Assembly (NCBI GenBank): GCA_028287565.1
Contig: JAQBPK010000102.1
Location: 1 to 50,130 of the forward strand
Source: Vulcanimicrobiota bacterium
GTDB taxonomy: Bacteria > Vulcanimicrobiota > Vulcanimicrobiia > Vulcanimicrobiales > Vulcanimicrobiaceae
Reading direction: 5' to 3'
Length of the DNA: 50,130 nucleotides
A model generated the notes under the pieces. That model saw only the letters and a program-made list of their open reading frames with translations. It was not told the DNA's origin and did no database searches. Positions 17,817 to 26,890 of the stretch are shown here, one piece after another. Position 1 is the first letter of the stretch. Each line of letters starts with the position of its first letter. The position numbers were made by a program, and so were the translations under genes.

Positions 17817-18689
17817 TTACGCCGCGTGTGCTGGGACCTTCGGCAGCAGCTCGCTCAGGGCGAAATCCACCAGCGACTGGCGCTGGATCGGTGCAACTGC
17901 GTCGTTGAACGCGGCGATGTCCGGGGCGTTCGGGACCGGGGTGCGTAACGGGCGCATTCCAGCCGGCTGTTCGGCCAGCGCGAAGATCGCTTCGGCTACC
18001 TCATGCGAGTCGCGCTCAGCTGCTGCTGCCGAAAGCGCGCCGAAGACGTTGGCCGCTAGCGGCGTTACCTCGCCGTAGCCTTCGAGTCGTGCTGTATCGT
18101 CCGGGCCGACGCGCGAATTCGAGATGTTCGTCCCGTACGCGCCCGGCTGCACGATCGCGACGTCCACTCCGAGCGGTGAAAGCTCGTACGATGACGTTTC
18201 GGCGAGCGCTTCGAGCGCCCATTTCGAGGACGCGTACACGCCGCCGAACGGTAGCGCAAAGCGGCCGACCACCGAGCTCACGTAGACGACGAGGCCGCTG
18301 CGGCGATCGCGCATGCCCGGTAGGAACGCGCGGCTGACGCGCATCGGTCCGAATACGTTGACGTCGAACTGCTGCTGGATGAGCTCGGGCGTGAACGCTT
18401 CCACGACACCGAAGTATGCCGCTCCGGCGTTGTTGACGAGCACGTCGACGGGCCCATCGGCGAGAATCGCGGCGGCTGCGCGATCGACGGAGCTCTGATC
18501 CGTCACCTCGAGATCGACGACCTGGATGCCCTGCCGCTCCAGCTCGGCGGCGGCTTGCGCGTGGCGGCGGTGCGGGTCGCGAATGGTGGCGAACACGCGC
18601 CAGCCGGCGGCGGCGAAGCGTTCCGCCGTGTCGCGCCCGAAGCCGGAGCTGGCCCCGGTGACGACGACGGTCTGTTGTGGATTTGACAT
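17817..18689 (-). CDS. Short-chain dehydrogenase/reductase (SDR)
   Basis: VVVTGASSGFGRDTAERFAAAG, NNAGAAYFG, YASSKWALEAL. Confidence 0.9.
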   Translation of the reverse strand: MSNPQQTVVVTGASSGFGRDTAERFAAAGWRVFATIRDPHRRHAQAAAELERQGIQVVDLEVTDQSSVDRAAAAILADGPVDVLVNNAGAAYFGVVEAFTPELIQQQFDVNVFGPMRVSRAFLPGMRDRRSGLVVYVSSVVGRFALPFGGVYASSKWALEALAETSSYELSPLGVDVAIVQPGAYGTNISNSRVGPDDTARLEGYGEVTPLAANVFGALSAAAAERDSHEVAEAIFALAEQPAGMRPLRTPVPNAPDIAAFNDAVAPIQRQSLVDFALSELLPKVPAHAA

Positions 18690-18755
18690 GCCGCCAGTCT
18701 AGGCGCTAAACTTCCGAAAGGGAAGTACTTACTAAAAAGTTAGCCCGGAGGTTCC

Positions 18756-19139
18756 ATGGCTCGACGCCAGCCCATCATTGGAGATTGTTTTCGCGACGAC
18801 TGTCCCGCCCGCGAGGTGCTCAACCACGTGAGCAACCGTTGGGGCGGGCTGGTGCTCGGCGCGCTCCTCGATCGCGACCTTCGGTACTCTGAAATCCGCG
18901 CCCGCGTGGGCGGCATCTCGGAGAAAATGCTGGCGCAAACGCTCGACGTGCTGGAGCGCGACGGTCTGATCGCACGAACGAGCCATCCGGTCGTGCCGCC
19001 GCGCGTCGAGTACGCCCTCACGGCGAGCGGACGCGGGTTGGCCGAGCGTCTCATGGACCTTTTCCGCTGGATCGGAGTAAACGTCGAGACGTTCACGCGC
19101 GCGCAGAAGCAATACGACTCGCGCCAACGGTCCGCGTGA
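18756..19139 (+). CDS. HxlR-family transcriptional regulator
   Basis: CPAREVLNHVSNRWGGLVLGALLDRDLRYSEIRARVGGISEKMLAQTLDVLERDGLI; GGAGG upstream of ATG. Confidence 0.9.
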   Translation: MARRQPIIGDCFRDDCPAREVLNHVSNRWGGLVLGALLDRDLRYSEIRARVGGISEKMLAQTLDVLERDGLIARTSHPVVPPRVEYALTASGRGLAERLMDLFRWIGVNVETFTRAQKQYDSRQRSA

Positions 19140-19163
19140 GGTGCGGCTGCAACACTGCGGTCG

Positions 19164-19496
19164 TCATCCTATCTCCAGGCGGGTAATCTTTGAACCCGCC
19201 AGCGTGAACGCGAAGTCCAGAACCACTGGGCTGCCGGGGAAATCGCCCGTTAGCTCGGCCGACACGACGGTGCGTGCACCGGTTGTCGTTGCGTCGCGAA
19301 GCTCCACGGTGTAGCGGTAGCGTCGCGCCGTGTCTTCGATCCACGAACGGATCGCGGCACGACCGGCATAGTCTTGGCGCTCGTCCGTGACCCGCGCGTT
19401 CTCGTCGAAGGTCGCCAGCTTGGCATCGACATCGCCGCGGCTGGTAGCGTCAAAGTAGGCTGTTATTGGCTGTGGCAGGTCCAATTTGAGCGACAT
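19164..19496 (-). CDS. SnoaL/NTF2-like protein
   Basis: PITAYFDATSRGDVDAKLATFDENARVTDERQDYAGRAAIRSWIED. Confidence 0.8.
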   Translation of the reverse strand: MSLKLDLPQPITAYFDATSRGDVDAKLATFDENARVTDERQDYAGRAAIRSWIEDTARRYRYTVELRDATTTGARTVVSAELTGDFPGSPVVLDFAFTLAGSKITRLEIG

Positions 19497-19531
19497 GATC
19501 TTCTCCAAATCGAGCGATAGGGGTCGCGCTG

Positions 19532-20350
19532 TCAGCGCGGGGCCGTAGTCCGGAAGACCGGCCAACCGATCTCGGTTACCAGTTGACCGTCGTCGGGCGT
19601 GTCATCCGATGCGACGATGTAGCGCTCGCGAATGGGGCCTTCGATTCCGATTGCGCGTTCGGCAACGTGCGCGCCTAAGGATCCGTAGGTCCGATCCGCG
19701 TCACGCAGAGCGCCGTGATGTACCGCTACGGCGAGCTCCACCGCCGGCAGATCCACGACGCGAACCTCTCCCGCGGTTTGCAGTGCTCCACCGATCGGGA
19801 CGAAGACGACGACTTCCCCGATCTCGTCCGCGAACAATTCTGTTGGATACACACCGCCTGCCGGACCGGTCGAACGCACACCTGCGGCACGAAGCACGTC
19901 GTAAATCTCTTCGAAAGCGTTCTCCCACCACGGCGCGAGCTCGTCGCGCTTCACGACCTTCGTGATCGCCGCTGCTCGCATCCGCGGGACCGAACGGTAT
20001 TCCACTGCAATGCTCGGCGTCGCGGGCTCGAGCAGCGTGCGCAACGACGCGACCGTCGACTGCACCTCGGCGACCTGCGACTCCATGCGCTTCAGATGAT
20101 CGACGATCAGCGCATTGCGCTCGGTGAGGTCCGGCGCGGCCAGCACCGCCTTGACCTGATCGACGGGCATTCCGAGGTCGCGGAACCGGCGGATGATCTG
20201 CGCCGGCGCGACCTGAGCGACGTCATACGAACGATATCCGGTCTGCGCGTCCACGCTCGCCGGCTCCAGCAGCCCAACGTCGTGATAGTGGCGCAAGGCC
20301 TTCACGCTGAGGTGCGTCATCCGCGAGAAGTCGCCGATCGAGACCTGCAT
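19532..20350 (-). CDS. MerR-family regulator with GyrI-like effector domain
   Basis: IGDFSRMTHLSVKALRHYHDVGLLEPASVDAQTGYRSYDVAQV; C-terminal GyrI-like region. Confidence 0.88.
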   Translation of the reverse strand: MQVSIGDFSRMTHLSVKALRHYHDVGLLEPASVDAQTGYRSYDVAQVAPAQIIRRFRDLGMPVDQVKAVLAAPDLTERNALIVDHLKRMESQVAEVQSTVASLRTLLEPATPSIAVEYRSVPRMRAAAITKVVKRDELAPWWENAFEEIYDVLRAAGVRSTGPAGGVYPTELFADEIGEVVVFVPIGGALQTAGEVRVVDLPAVELAVAVHHGALRDADRTYGSLGAHVAERAIGIEGPIRERYIVASDDTPDDGQLVTEIGWPVFRTTAPR

Positions 20351-20356
20351 GGCTCT

Positions 20357-20387
20357 AACCTAAAGCCTCCTCCTGGGGGAGAGTCAA
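20357..20387 (-). promoter_or_regulatory. MerR-type autoregulatory promoter with 19-bp spacer
   Basis: On - strand TTGACT-N19-TAGGTT with a dyad CTCCCCCAGGAGGAG in the spacer, directly before the ATG at 20350. Confidence 0.65.
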
Positions 20388-20437
20388 CCCCTCCGGAGGT
20401 GCCACCCACGCGTCCAAAGCCGGGTCGCAATGCCCGT

Positions 20438-20815
20438 ATGCCTCTAGTTCGCATTACCGGCCGCCACGATGTGACGACGCTCCACGCGCTCGGCGACGCC
20501 GTGCACGATGCGCTCGTCGCCGCCGTCGGAATACCGGCCGACGACCGCTTTCAAGTTCTCACCTCCGCGACCGCCGAGATGCTCATCGCGGATCCGGGTT
20601 ATCTCGGACACCACCGCGAGTCGCCGGCGATCGTCGAGATCACGCTCAGCGCCGGGCGCACCAACGATCAGAAGCGCGACCTCTACGCGCGGATCGCGCG
20701 CGGCGCGGAAGCGGCCGGGATACGGGCTGACGATGTCATGGTCGTGCTGCACGAAAACCAACGCGTCGACTGGTCGTTCGGAGGCGGGATCGCCGATTAC
20801 GTCCCGACCGGCTGA
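20438..20815 (+). CDS. Tautomerase-superfamily protein
   Basis: Pro-1 start MPLVRITGRHDVTTLHALGDAVHDALVAAVGIP; ENQRVDWSFGGG. Confidence 0.8.
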   Translation: MPLVRITGRHDVTTLHALGDAVHDALVAAVGIPADDRFQVLTSATAEMLIADPGYLGHHRESPAIVEITLSAGRTNDQKRDLYARIARGAEAAGIRADDVMVVLHENQRVDWSFGGGIADYVPTG

Positions 20816-20840
20816 CCGTGGTGAAGCGCGGAGGCCGTGC

Positions 20841-20883
20841 TTGACAATCGTTTTCCGGCTGCTATAGTGAACCAAGTGGTTCA
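20841..20883 (+). promoter_or_regulatory. Sigma70-like promoter with ArsR-type operator
   Basis: TTGACA (20841-20846)-N16-TATAGT (20863-20868); perfect palindrome TGAACCA-AG-TGGTTCA (20868-20883). Confidence 0.7.
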
Positions 20884-21217
20884 GTCACCGGCGAGCCGGA
20901 AGCTCGACACCGTCATCGCCGCGATCTCGGATCCGACTCGCCGAGCGATCGTCGAACGGCTCGCGCGCGGGCCGGCGAGCATCTCGGACGTTGCCGCACC
21001 CTTTCCTATGTCGCTCACGGGCTTCATCAAGCACGTGCGGGTGCTCGAGCGAGCGGGGCTCGTTCGCCGCACGCGCAGCGGCCGCGAGAACACGCTCGAG
21101 CTTTCCGCCGAGCCGCTCCGCGACGTCGCGACGTGGGTCTTCAGCTACGCATCATTTTGGAACGCGCGCCTCGATCAGTTCGAACGCCACTTCGCACAAC
21201 AGAAAGAACGACGATGA
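20867..21217 (+). CDS. ArsR-family regulator (start GTG at 20867 or 20876)
   Basis: AAISDPTRRAIVERLARGPASISDVAAPFPMSLTGFIKHVRVLERAGLV. Confidence 0.88.
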   Translation: MNQVVQSPASRKLDTVIAAISDPTRRAIVERLARGPASISDVAAPFPMSLTGFIKHVRVLERAGLVRRTRSGRENTLELSAEPLRDVATWVFSYASFWNARLDQFERHFAQQKERR

Positions 21218-21651
21218 ACACGACCGACATTACCGTGACGCGGAAAATAGCGGCGCCCGCCGACGCCATCTTCAGAGCGTTTCTCGATCCGACGACGCCC
21301 GGCGGGCCGTGGTTCGGCGCCGCGCGCGCGATCGTGAACCCGGTCGTCGACGGCCTGTTCTATCACGCGGTCGAGCACGAAGGAAAAATGTGGCCGCACT
21401 ATGGCCGCTTCATCCGGCTCGACCGGCCGAGTCGCATCGAGCACACTTGGGTGTCGGAGGCAACGAAAGGCCTCGAATCCGTCGTGACCGTCACCCTCGA
21501 ACCGCACGGAGCGGAGACGGAAATGACGCTACACCACACCGGAGTCCCCGACGACGAGATGGGCCGCCAGCATAAAGAAGGCTGGACGTGGATGCTCTCC
21601 ACGATCGCGGAGCGCTACGCGTCGCCGCCGTCACCCGTCCCCGGCGGCTAG
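21214..21651 (+). CDS. SRPBCC/AHSA1-family protein
   Basis: ITVTRKIAAPADAIFRAFLDP; overlaps ArsR gene by ATGA. Confidence 0.85.
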   Translation: MNTTDITVTRKIAAPADAIFRAFLDPTTPGGPWFGAARAIVNPVVDGLFYHAVEHEGKMWPHYGRFIRLDRPSRIEHTWVSEATKGLESVVTVTLEPHGAETEMTLHHTGVPDDEMGRQHKEGWTWMLSTIAERYASPPSPVPGG

Positions 21652-21701
21652 CGCAGCCACCTCGCGAGCGCCCGCGATGTGACTGCGCTTTCGAACCGTT
21701 G

Positions 21702-22154
21702 CTAGACCGTGTCCGCGAGCTGATCCAGGATCTTGCCCCAGCCGTCCGCGTGGCGGTCGCGCGATTCCACGCTCGCGAGCTGTTCGTGCGTCAGCACGAG
21801 CTCCGTCCCGCCGGCGACCTCGTTGAAATCGAGCGTCAGCAGCGTGTCGAACTCGTCGGCCGGATCGTCTTCTTCCCACCGCCACGTCATCGCGAGCCGT
21901 TCCGGCGCGCGCACCTCGCGATACGTGCCGCCGACGTTCATGCGCTCGCCGTCGGGCATGAGCATGACGAGACGATACGTGCCGCCGGTCCGAACGTCCA
22001 TCTCGATCTCCGGGACCGTGACGTCGCCCGGGCCGAGAATTTTCGCCGCGAGCTCCGGTTTCGTCCATGCGTCGAAGACGCGCTGGCGCGGCGCCTTGTA
22101 GGTGCGGCGCAAGACGAGTGCCGGGACGGCCACCGGCGTATGGGTTTCACTCAT
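21702..22154 (-). CDS. SRPBCC/AHSA1-family protein
   Basis: LVLRRTYKAPRQRVFDAWTKPELAAKILGPGDVTVPEIEMDVRTGGTYRLVM. Confidence 0.88.
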   Translation of the reverse strand: MSETHTPVAVPALVLRRTYKAPRQRVFDAWTKPELAAKILGPGDVTVPEIEMDVRTGGTYRLVMLMPDGERMNVGGTYREVRAPERLAMTWRWEEDDPADEFDTLLTLDFNEVAGGTELVLTHEQLASVESRDRHADGWGKILDQLADTV

Positions 22155-22492
22155 GTCTTCTTCTTTCGTTGAGGAGATTCTTCGAGGAGATCGCCGAGAC
22201 GGTCGAGCGTGGCGTTCCAGAACGCGCGCTGCTTGTCGATCCACGTCGATGCGGCGTGCATGACCTTCGGCGAGAGCGTGCAGCGGTGGACGCGGCCCGA
22301 CACGTGCCGGTCGAGGAGCCCGGACTCTTCGAGCACGCGGACGTGCCGGGAGATCGCGGGCTGCGATATGGCGAACCCGGAGGCGATCTCGCCGACCGTC
22401 AAAGGTCCGCGCGCGAGCCGCTCGACGATGCGCCGGCGCGTCGGGTCCGCCAACGCGGAGAAGACTCCGTCGAGATTCGTACTGTTAACCAT
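22151..22492 (-). CDS. ArsR-family regulator
   Basis: VFSALADPTRRRIVERLARGPLTVGEIASGFAISQPAISRHVRVLEESGLL. Confidence 0.9.
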   Translation of the reverse strand: MVNSTNLDGVFSALADPTRRRIVERLARGPLTVGEIASGFAISQPAISRHVRVLEESGLLDRHVSGRVHRCTLSPKVMHAASTWIDKQRAFWNATLDRLGDLLEESPQRKKKT

Positions 22493-22536
22493 AGCGTTAT
22501 ATAACCTTACCGTTAAATATCACAGATGTCAAGCGG

Positions 22537-23142
22537 TCAGCGCGCCTCGCGGTCGGCGATCGCCCGTTCGAAGCGGCGGTCCGGAATGAACCAGATGCCG
22601 GCGACCAGCACGAAGATCGCGTCCGAGATGAGCGGCGAGACGAACGCGAGGCCGATCGCGGTGACGTAGAGCACGAGCGAGATTTTGCCCTTGAAGTCCG
22701 AGCTGACGGCCCGTGCGAGTACGCTGTCGGGACCGTTCACCGCGAGGAGCGCGTTCTGCAGCAGCGTGTAAGCGAGCGCGTCCATGAGCAGCCCGAATCC
22801 GTACAGCGCCGTAGGAATAGAAGCTGACGGGTTCTCGCCGAGCCAGTTCGTCACGAACGGCGCGAGCGAGAGCCAGAAGAGCAGGTGCAGGTTGGCCCAC
22901 ATGACGCGGCCGTCGATGCCGCTCGCCGCGCGCAGCATGTGATGGTGGTTGTTCCAATAGATGCCGACGAAGACGAAGCTCAGCGCGTAGGCGGCGAACG
23001 TGGGAAGAATCGAGCGCAGCGACGCGAAGTCGGTCCCGTGCGGCGGCTTCAGCTCGAGCACCATGATGGTGATGATCACGGCGATAACGCCGTCGCTGAA
23101 AGCCTCGAGGCGATCCGGCTCGGTCGAGAAGAGCTTCTTCAT
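22537..23142 (-). CDS. TMEM175-family (DUF1211) membrane protein
   Basis: RLEAFSDGVIAVIITIMVLELKPP; NHHHMLR; multiple TM segments. Confidence 0.88.
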   Translation of the reverse strand: MKKLFSTEPDRLEAFSDGVIAVIITIMVLELKPPHGTDFASLRSILPTFAAYALSFVFVGIYWNNHHHMLRAASGIDGRVMWANLHLLFWLSLAPFVTNWLGENPSASIPTALYGFGLLMDALAYTLLQNALLAVNGPDSVLARAVSSDFKGKISLVLYVTAIGLAFVSPLISDAIFVLVAGIWFIPDRRFERAIADREAR

Positions 23143-23233
23143 CGCGCTGGCGTTTGCGGGCCAGGATAGGCGACCTTCCGCGCTACGGTTTCCGCAGCGC
23201 GGAGGTAGCGGCTTGATGACGGCTTGCGGGAAG

Positions 23234-23539
23234 CTAGCCGCCGCCCGTGACGATCGGGGGATTAATGCGGTCGAGCTCGTCCTGCCATGCGCGGTTCACC
23301 TGGTCGACGGTCAGCGCGCGAGTGAAGTCCGGATGGAAGTTGCGGTCGGCTCGGGGATCGGGCGGCGTCGGCGCCGTGCGGCGCGGCGCGTTGGTAATAC
23401 CGATGAGCTGAATCGGGGTTCGCAGAGGCGCGTCCGTGACGAGCGTTCCGACGACGTGACCTTGTGCGTCGACAACGGTGTACTGCGCCGTGAACGCGAG
23501 AGACGCCGCGAACGCGGCTGCTTGCATGATTGATCTCAC
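23234..23539 (-). CDS. Small secreted hypothetical protein
   Basis: AGGAG SD then GTG; hydrophobic N-terminus; QYTVVDAQGHVVGTLVTDAPLRTP. Confidence 0.5.
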   Translation of the reverse strand: MRSIMQAAAFAASLAFTAQYTVVDAQGHVVGTLVTDAPLRTPIQLIGITNAPRRTAPTPPDPRADRNFHPDFTRALTVDQVNRAWQDELDRINPPIVTGGG

Positions 23540-23626
23540 GAAATTTCTCCTAGATTGGTGATCCACAATCGATACGCCGCCGGCGAGATGATCGGATCGG
23601 ACGCCACGGCCCACATCGCAAACGCT

Positions 23627-25228
23627 CTAGAAGTCGTACTCCATCTGCGCGCGGTTGTACCGGAACTGCGGTAGGCCACCGTACGTGATCACGTTGGTGA
23701 CTTGGCGCGAGCCGTAGCGATACCGCAGCAGCAGCCCTTTGTATGGGCCGGGGCGGATTGGGGCCGCGAAGTACTGCGCGTCGGCGTTGACCTCGGCGAG
23801 CTGCTGCGAGCGAAAGCCGTTACCGTAGTCGAGGTACGACTGCGTCACGTACACGACCAGGCGTTTGTCGTTAGACGTCCACGTCGCTTGGATCTTCGGG
23901 CCGCTGAACGGGGCGTGGCGGTCGATCGGGCTTTGCGTCAGGCTCGTCAGCCACAGCGGGTCGGTGCCGTACGCGTCGGTGTACGGGCTGGCGAAGCCGC
24001 CGTACTGTACGGTCGTCGTGCCGTTGCGGTTCGCGATGCACTGCGGAGCGTTCACCGGCAGCACGTACGGGAACGACGTGCCTTTCTTCACCGTGAGCTG
24101 CTGGTTGGCGTTGCACACGTCACCTGCAGGCAGGCGGATGGTGTCGGCGCGCGGCGGAATCCGCTCGTACGAGAGCGTGATGCCGATGTTGCGCGTCACC
24201 GAGCCGCCGGCCTGAACGCCGAGCGGCGTGCTGAAGATTTTGCCGAGGACGGCGGCGCCCGTTTCGCGCTCGTATCCGCCGTGGAACGCCACGAACGGTT
24301 TCGTCCGCTGTCGGAAGAACGTGTATTTCGTGTCCAGCCACGCCAAGTTTGCGATGTCGTCGAAGCGGTAGAGGTGCAGGCTCGACGTGAGCCCGCGCGT
24401 CCCCGCGTATCCGATTCGCGCGTACTGCAGACCGGCGGTCGGAATGCTGATGCCGCCGGGGACGAACGTGTTCGCCGGCGTCCCCGCCGTGCCGGCGGGA
24501 AACGACGTCATGAGCGTGTTCTTCTCGAACGTCGAGTTCACGCGGCCCTGAAAACGAACCATGTCGGCGAGCTCGACCGACCATACCGGCGAGACAGCGT
24601 AGACGATGTCGGCGCCTTGGTACGCCGTGGGCTTTATACGCGTGTCCGACGAGCTCGTCCACGGCGTGTTGAACACCTGGTCGCCGAGCTTCACCGACAG
24701 CCGCGGATCCTTGTACTGCACGTACGCTTCATAGAGCGCGTTCAGCTCGAAGCCCGGCAGCGAGTCGTCCGGATTGAGCGCGGGCGCCTTGAGCTTTCCG
24801 CACGGCGGGCTCAGGTGCGAGACCGGGCTCGCGCAACCGTTCGCCGGCATTGCAAACAGATACGACGCTCCGACCGAGAACGGCGTGTTGCCAAAACGGT
24901 AGTCCGCGTGCAGGCCGAGACCCAGCTCGATGGACTGCTGGTTCACTTGGCCCGCTCCACCGATGCCGGTGCTCGCGTTCTGGCGCGTGAAGTCGTACGT
25001 CCGGAAAAAGCCGCGCACAGACAGCGGACGCGAGAACGGCGCCGCCGGCGCGGGAGGGGGTTGCGCCGGCGGCGCCGGTGACGGTGATGTCAATGGCGGC
25101 GATTCCGCCCCGGCAGATGCGGGCGGTGATTGCGCGCCGGCCGGTGCCTGTGAGAGCAGCAGCGCTGCAAAGAACGTAGCGGTCAACGTGCTCGCGTGCG
25201 TTCGCGATAACGTCGTTTGGTAAAACAC
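23627..25228 (-). CDS. Outer-membrane beta-barrel/porin-like protein
   Basis: Signal peptide, Pro/Ala linker, alternating beta-strand pattern, C-terminal aromatic (MEYDF). Confidence 0.6.
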   Translation of the reverse strand: MFYQTTLSRTHASTLTATFFAALLLSQAPAGAQSPPASAGAESPPLTSPSPAPPAQPPPAPAAPFSRPLSVRGFFRTYDFTRQNASTGIGGAGQVNQQSIELGLGLHADYRFGNTPFSVGASYLFAMPANGCASPVSHLSPPCGKLKAPALNPDDSLPGFELNALYEAYVQYKDPRLSVKLGDQVFNTPWTSSSDTRIKPTAYQGADIVYAVSPVWSVELADMVRFQGRVNSTFEKNTLMTSFPAGTAGTPANTFVPGGISIPTAGLQYARIGYAGTRGLTSSLHLYRFDDIANLAWLDTKYTFFRQRTKPFVAFHGGYERETGAAVLGKIFSTPLGVQAGGSVTRNIGITLSYERIPPRADTIRLPAGDVCNANQQLTVKKGTSFPYVLPVNAPQCIANRNGTTTVQYGGFASPYTDAYGTDPLWLTSLTQSPIDRHAPFSGPKIQATWTSNDKRLVVYVTQSYLDYGNGFRSQQLAEVNADAQYFAAPIRPGPYKGLLLRYRYGSRQVTNVITYGGLPQFRYNRAQMEYDF

Positions 25229-25255
25229 AGCAACCGGCGTACGCCGCCGGTGCGA

Positions 25256-25663
25256 TCAGCGGTTCGCGGTGGTTTGCGCAGCCGCCGTCCAGCGGTGTCC
25301 GTCGGCGAACGTGATCGACGCGACGGAGCATTCGATCCGGCCGTCGCCGCGCGCGCCGCCACCGTCGAAGATGCGGTCGATCGTCACGCCGCGGGTGAAG
25401 CGTCCGCGGTCGGTGAGCATCGTGTGCGTGCCGTCGCGCACGACGTCGAACGTCACTTGCGTCGCGGCGGACTCGTCGGTGTTGAGGAAGCTAAGCTGCA
25501 GCAAGCGGTACGAGATCGGCGGGCCGAACTCGGCCATGCTGGCGGAGTTGTAGAGATCGCTCACCGAGCAGGTGCTGACGAGCACCGGGGCGTTCGTCGC
25601 GATGCCGGTTTGCGGCATCGCGAGCGCTCCGGCGGCGGCGATGGCTGAGAACAGGTGTTGCAT
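25256..25663 (-). CDS. Secreted hypothetical protein
   Basis: Signal peptide; PVLVSTCSVSDLYNSASMAEFG...VTFDVVRDG. Confidence 0.55.
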   Translation of the reverse strand: MQHLFSAIAAAGALAMPQTGIATNAPVLVSTCSVSDLYNSASMAEFGPPISYRLLQLSFLNTDESAATQVTFDVVRDGTHTMLTDRGRFTRGVTIDRIFDGGGARGDGRIECSVASITFADGHRWTAAAQTTANR

Positions 25664-25736
25664 GACCGCAATACGCCGCCGGTCCGTACGGCGGATCGCG
25701 ATGTCGTATCAGAGCTCGGCGTCCAGCTCGGCGGCC

Positions 25737-26882
25737 TTACAGATTGAACCAGATTTGGTTCTTGTCCACCGCCAGGTGGATATCGGCGGCGGTGAGGCCG
25801 TTGTGGTCCTTCGGCGTGAAGTGGAACGTCCCCGTAATGAGCGACTGCGGCTTCATCGTTTCGAGCGCGTTGACCAGCGAGTCGCCGTCCGTCTTTCCGC
25901 CGCTGTTTCGTAACGCGTACGCGAAGAGCTGCGCAGCGTCGTAGGAGAATGCGGCGAAATTCGCGGGGCGCTGGTGGAACTGGTCGTGGTAGGCGTTGAG
26001 GAAGCGGCGCTGTTGCGGGTTGGGGTGCGTATAGTTGATCTGCGTGTCCGAGTACACGCCCTCGCCGTCGCGGCCGGCGACGCGCAGGAACAAGTCGGAC
26101 AGAATGCCGGTCGGGCCGATGACGTTTGCCTTCACGCCGAGCTGCCGGATGCCGCGCACCACGAGCGGCGGCGCCGTCGCTGCGCCCCACACGAAGATGG
26201 TGTCGGGATTCGCGTTCTTCGTGGCGAGCACTTGCGCAGTGAAGTCGGTGCCGGCGCCTGGATACGACTGGCTCGACACGATCTCGATCCCGTAGCTTTT
26301 CGCGAGCTGGTTGAGGATCTTCTCGCCCTCCTGGCCGTAGGAGTTCTCGTCACGGATGATCGCAACGCGCTTCGCGTGCAGCTTCGTCTGCACGAACTGC
26401 AGCAGCGCTGGCGCCTCCGTCGGATTGCTCGGCGCCGTCTCGAACACGTACTTGGCGACGCCGCGCGGCGTGTCCCAGAGCTCCGAGGCCGGCGTCATGA
26501 AGATTTGCGGGACCTTGGACTCCATCGCGACGCGCGTCACGGCAGCGCTCGCCGCGTTCGACACGCCGGCGATGAGCCCCACGGCACCGCGGCCGACCGC
26601 CTGCGTCGCGAGTTGCGTCGCGACGTCCGGCTTGCCTTCGTCGTCGACGATCTCGATCGCGATCGGGCGGCCGTTGATGCCGCCGGCCGCGTTGATGTCG
26701 CGCTCCGCGAGCTGCAGCGAGTTCTTCATCGGCTCGCCGAGCGCCGCATAGCGTCCCGTCGTCGAGATGATCGCGGCGATGCGGTACGGTGCGCCTTTCG
26801 GAGCGGTGGCGCCGAACGCGCTTGCCGGGCCGAACGCGAGCGCGGCCGTGGCGAGGGCGAAGATTTTTCCGAGCTTTGACAT
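25737..26882 (-). CDS. Branched-chain-amino-acid-type ABC transporter substrate-binding protein
   Basis: Signal peptide; AERDINAAGGINGRPIAIEIVDDEGKPDVA; periplasmic-binding type-1 fold. Confidence 0.9.
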   Translation of the reverse strand: MSKLGKIFALATAALAFGPASAFGATAPKGAPYRIAAIISTTGRYAALGEPMKNSLQLAERDINAAGGINGRPIAIEIVDDEGKPDVATQLATQAVGRGAVGLIAGVSNAASAAVTRVAMESKVPQIFMTPASELWDTPRGVAKYVFETAPSNPTEAPALLQFVQTKLHAKRVAIIRDENSYGQEGEKILNQLAKSYGIEIVSSQSYPGAGTDFTAQVLATKNANPDTIFVWGAATAPPLVVRGIRQLGVKANVIGPTGILSDLFLRVAGRDGEGVYSDTQINYTHPNPQQRRFLNAYHDQFHQRPANFAAFSYDAAQLFAYALRNSGGKTDGDSLVNALETMKPQSLITGTFHFTPKDHNGLTAADIHLAVDKNQIWFNL

Positions 26883-26890
26883 GCTGGCTC

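Noticed and set aside
23702-25081. 459-aa plus-strand ORF antisense to the beta-barrel protein
   Set aside because: Compositionally biased Arg/Val-rich translation; the minus-strand protein has a signal peptide and plausible beta-barrel pattern.
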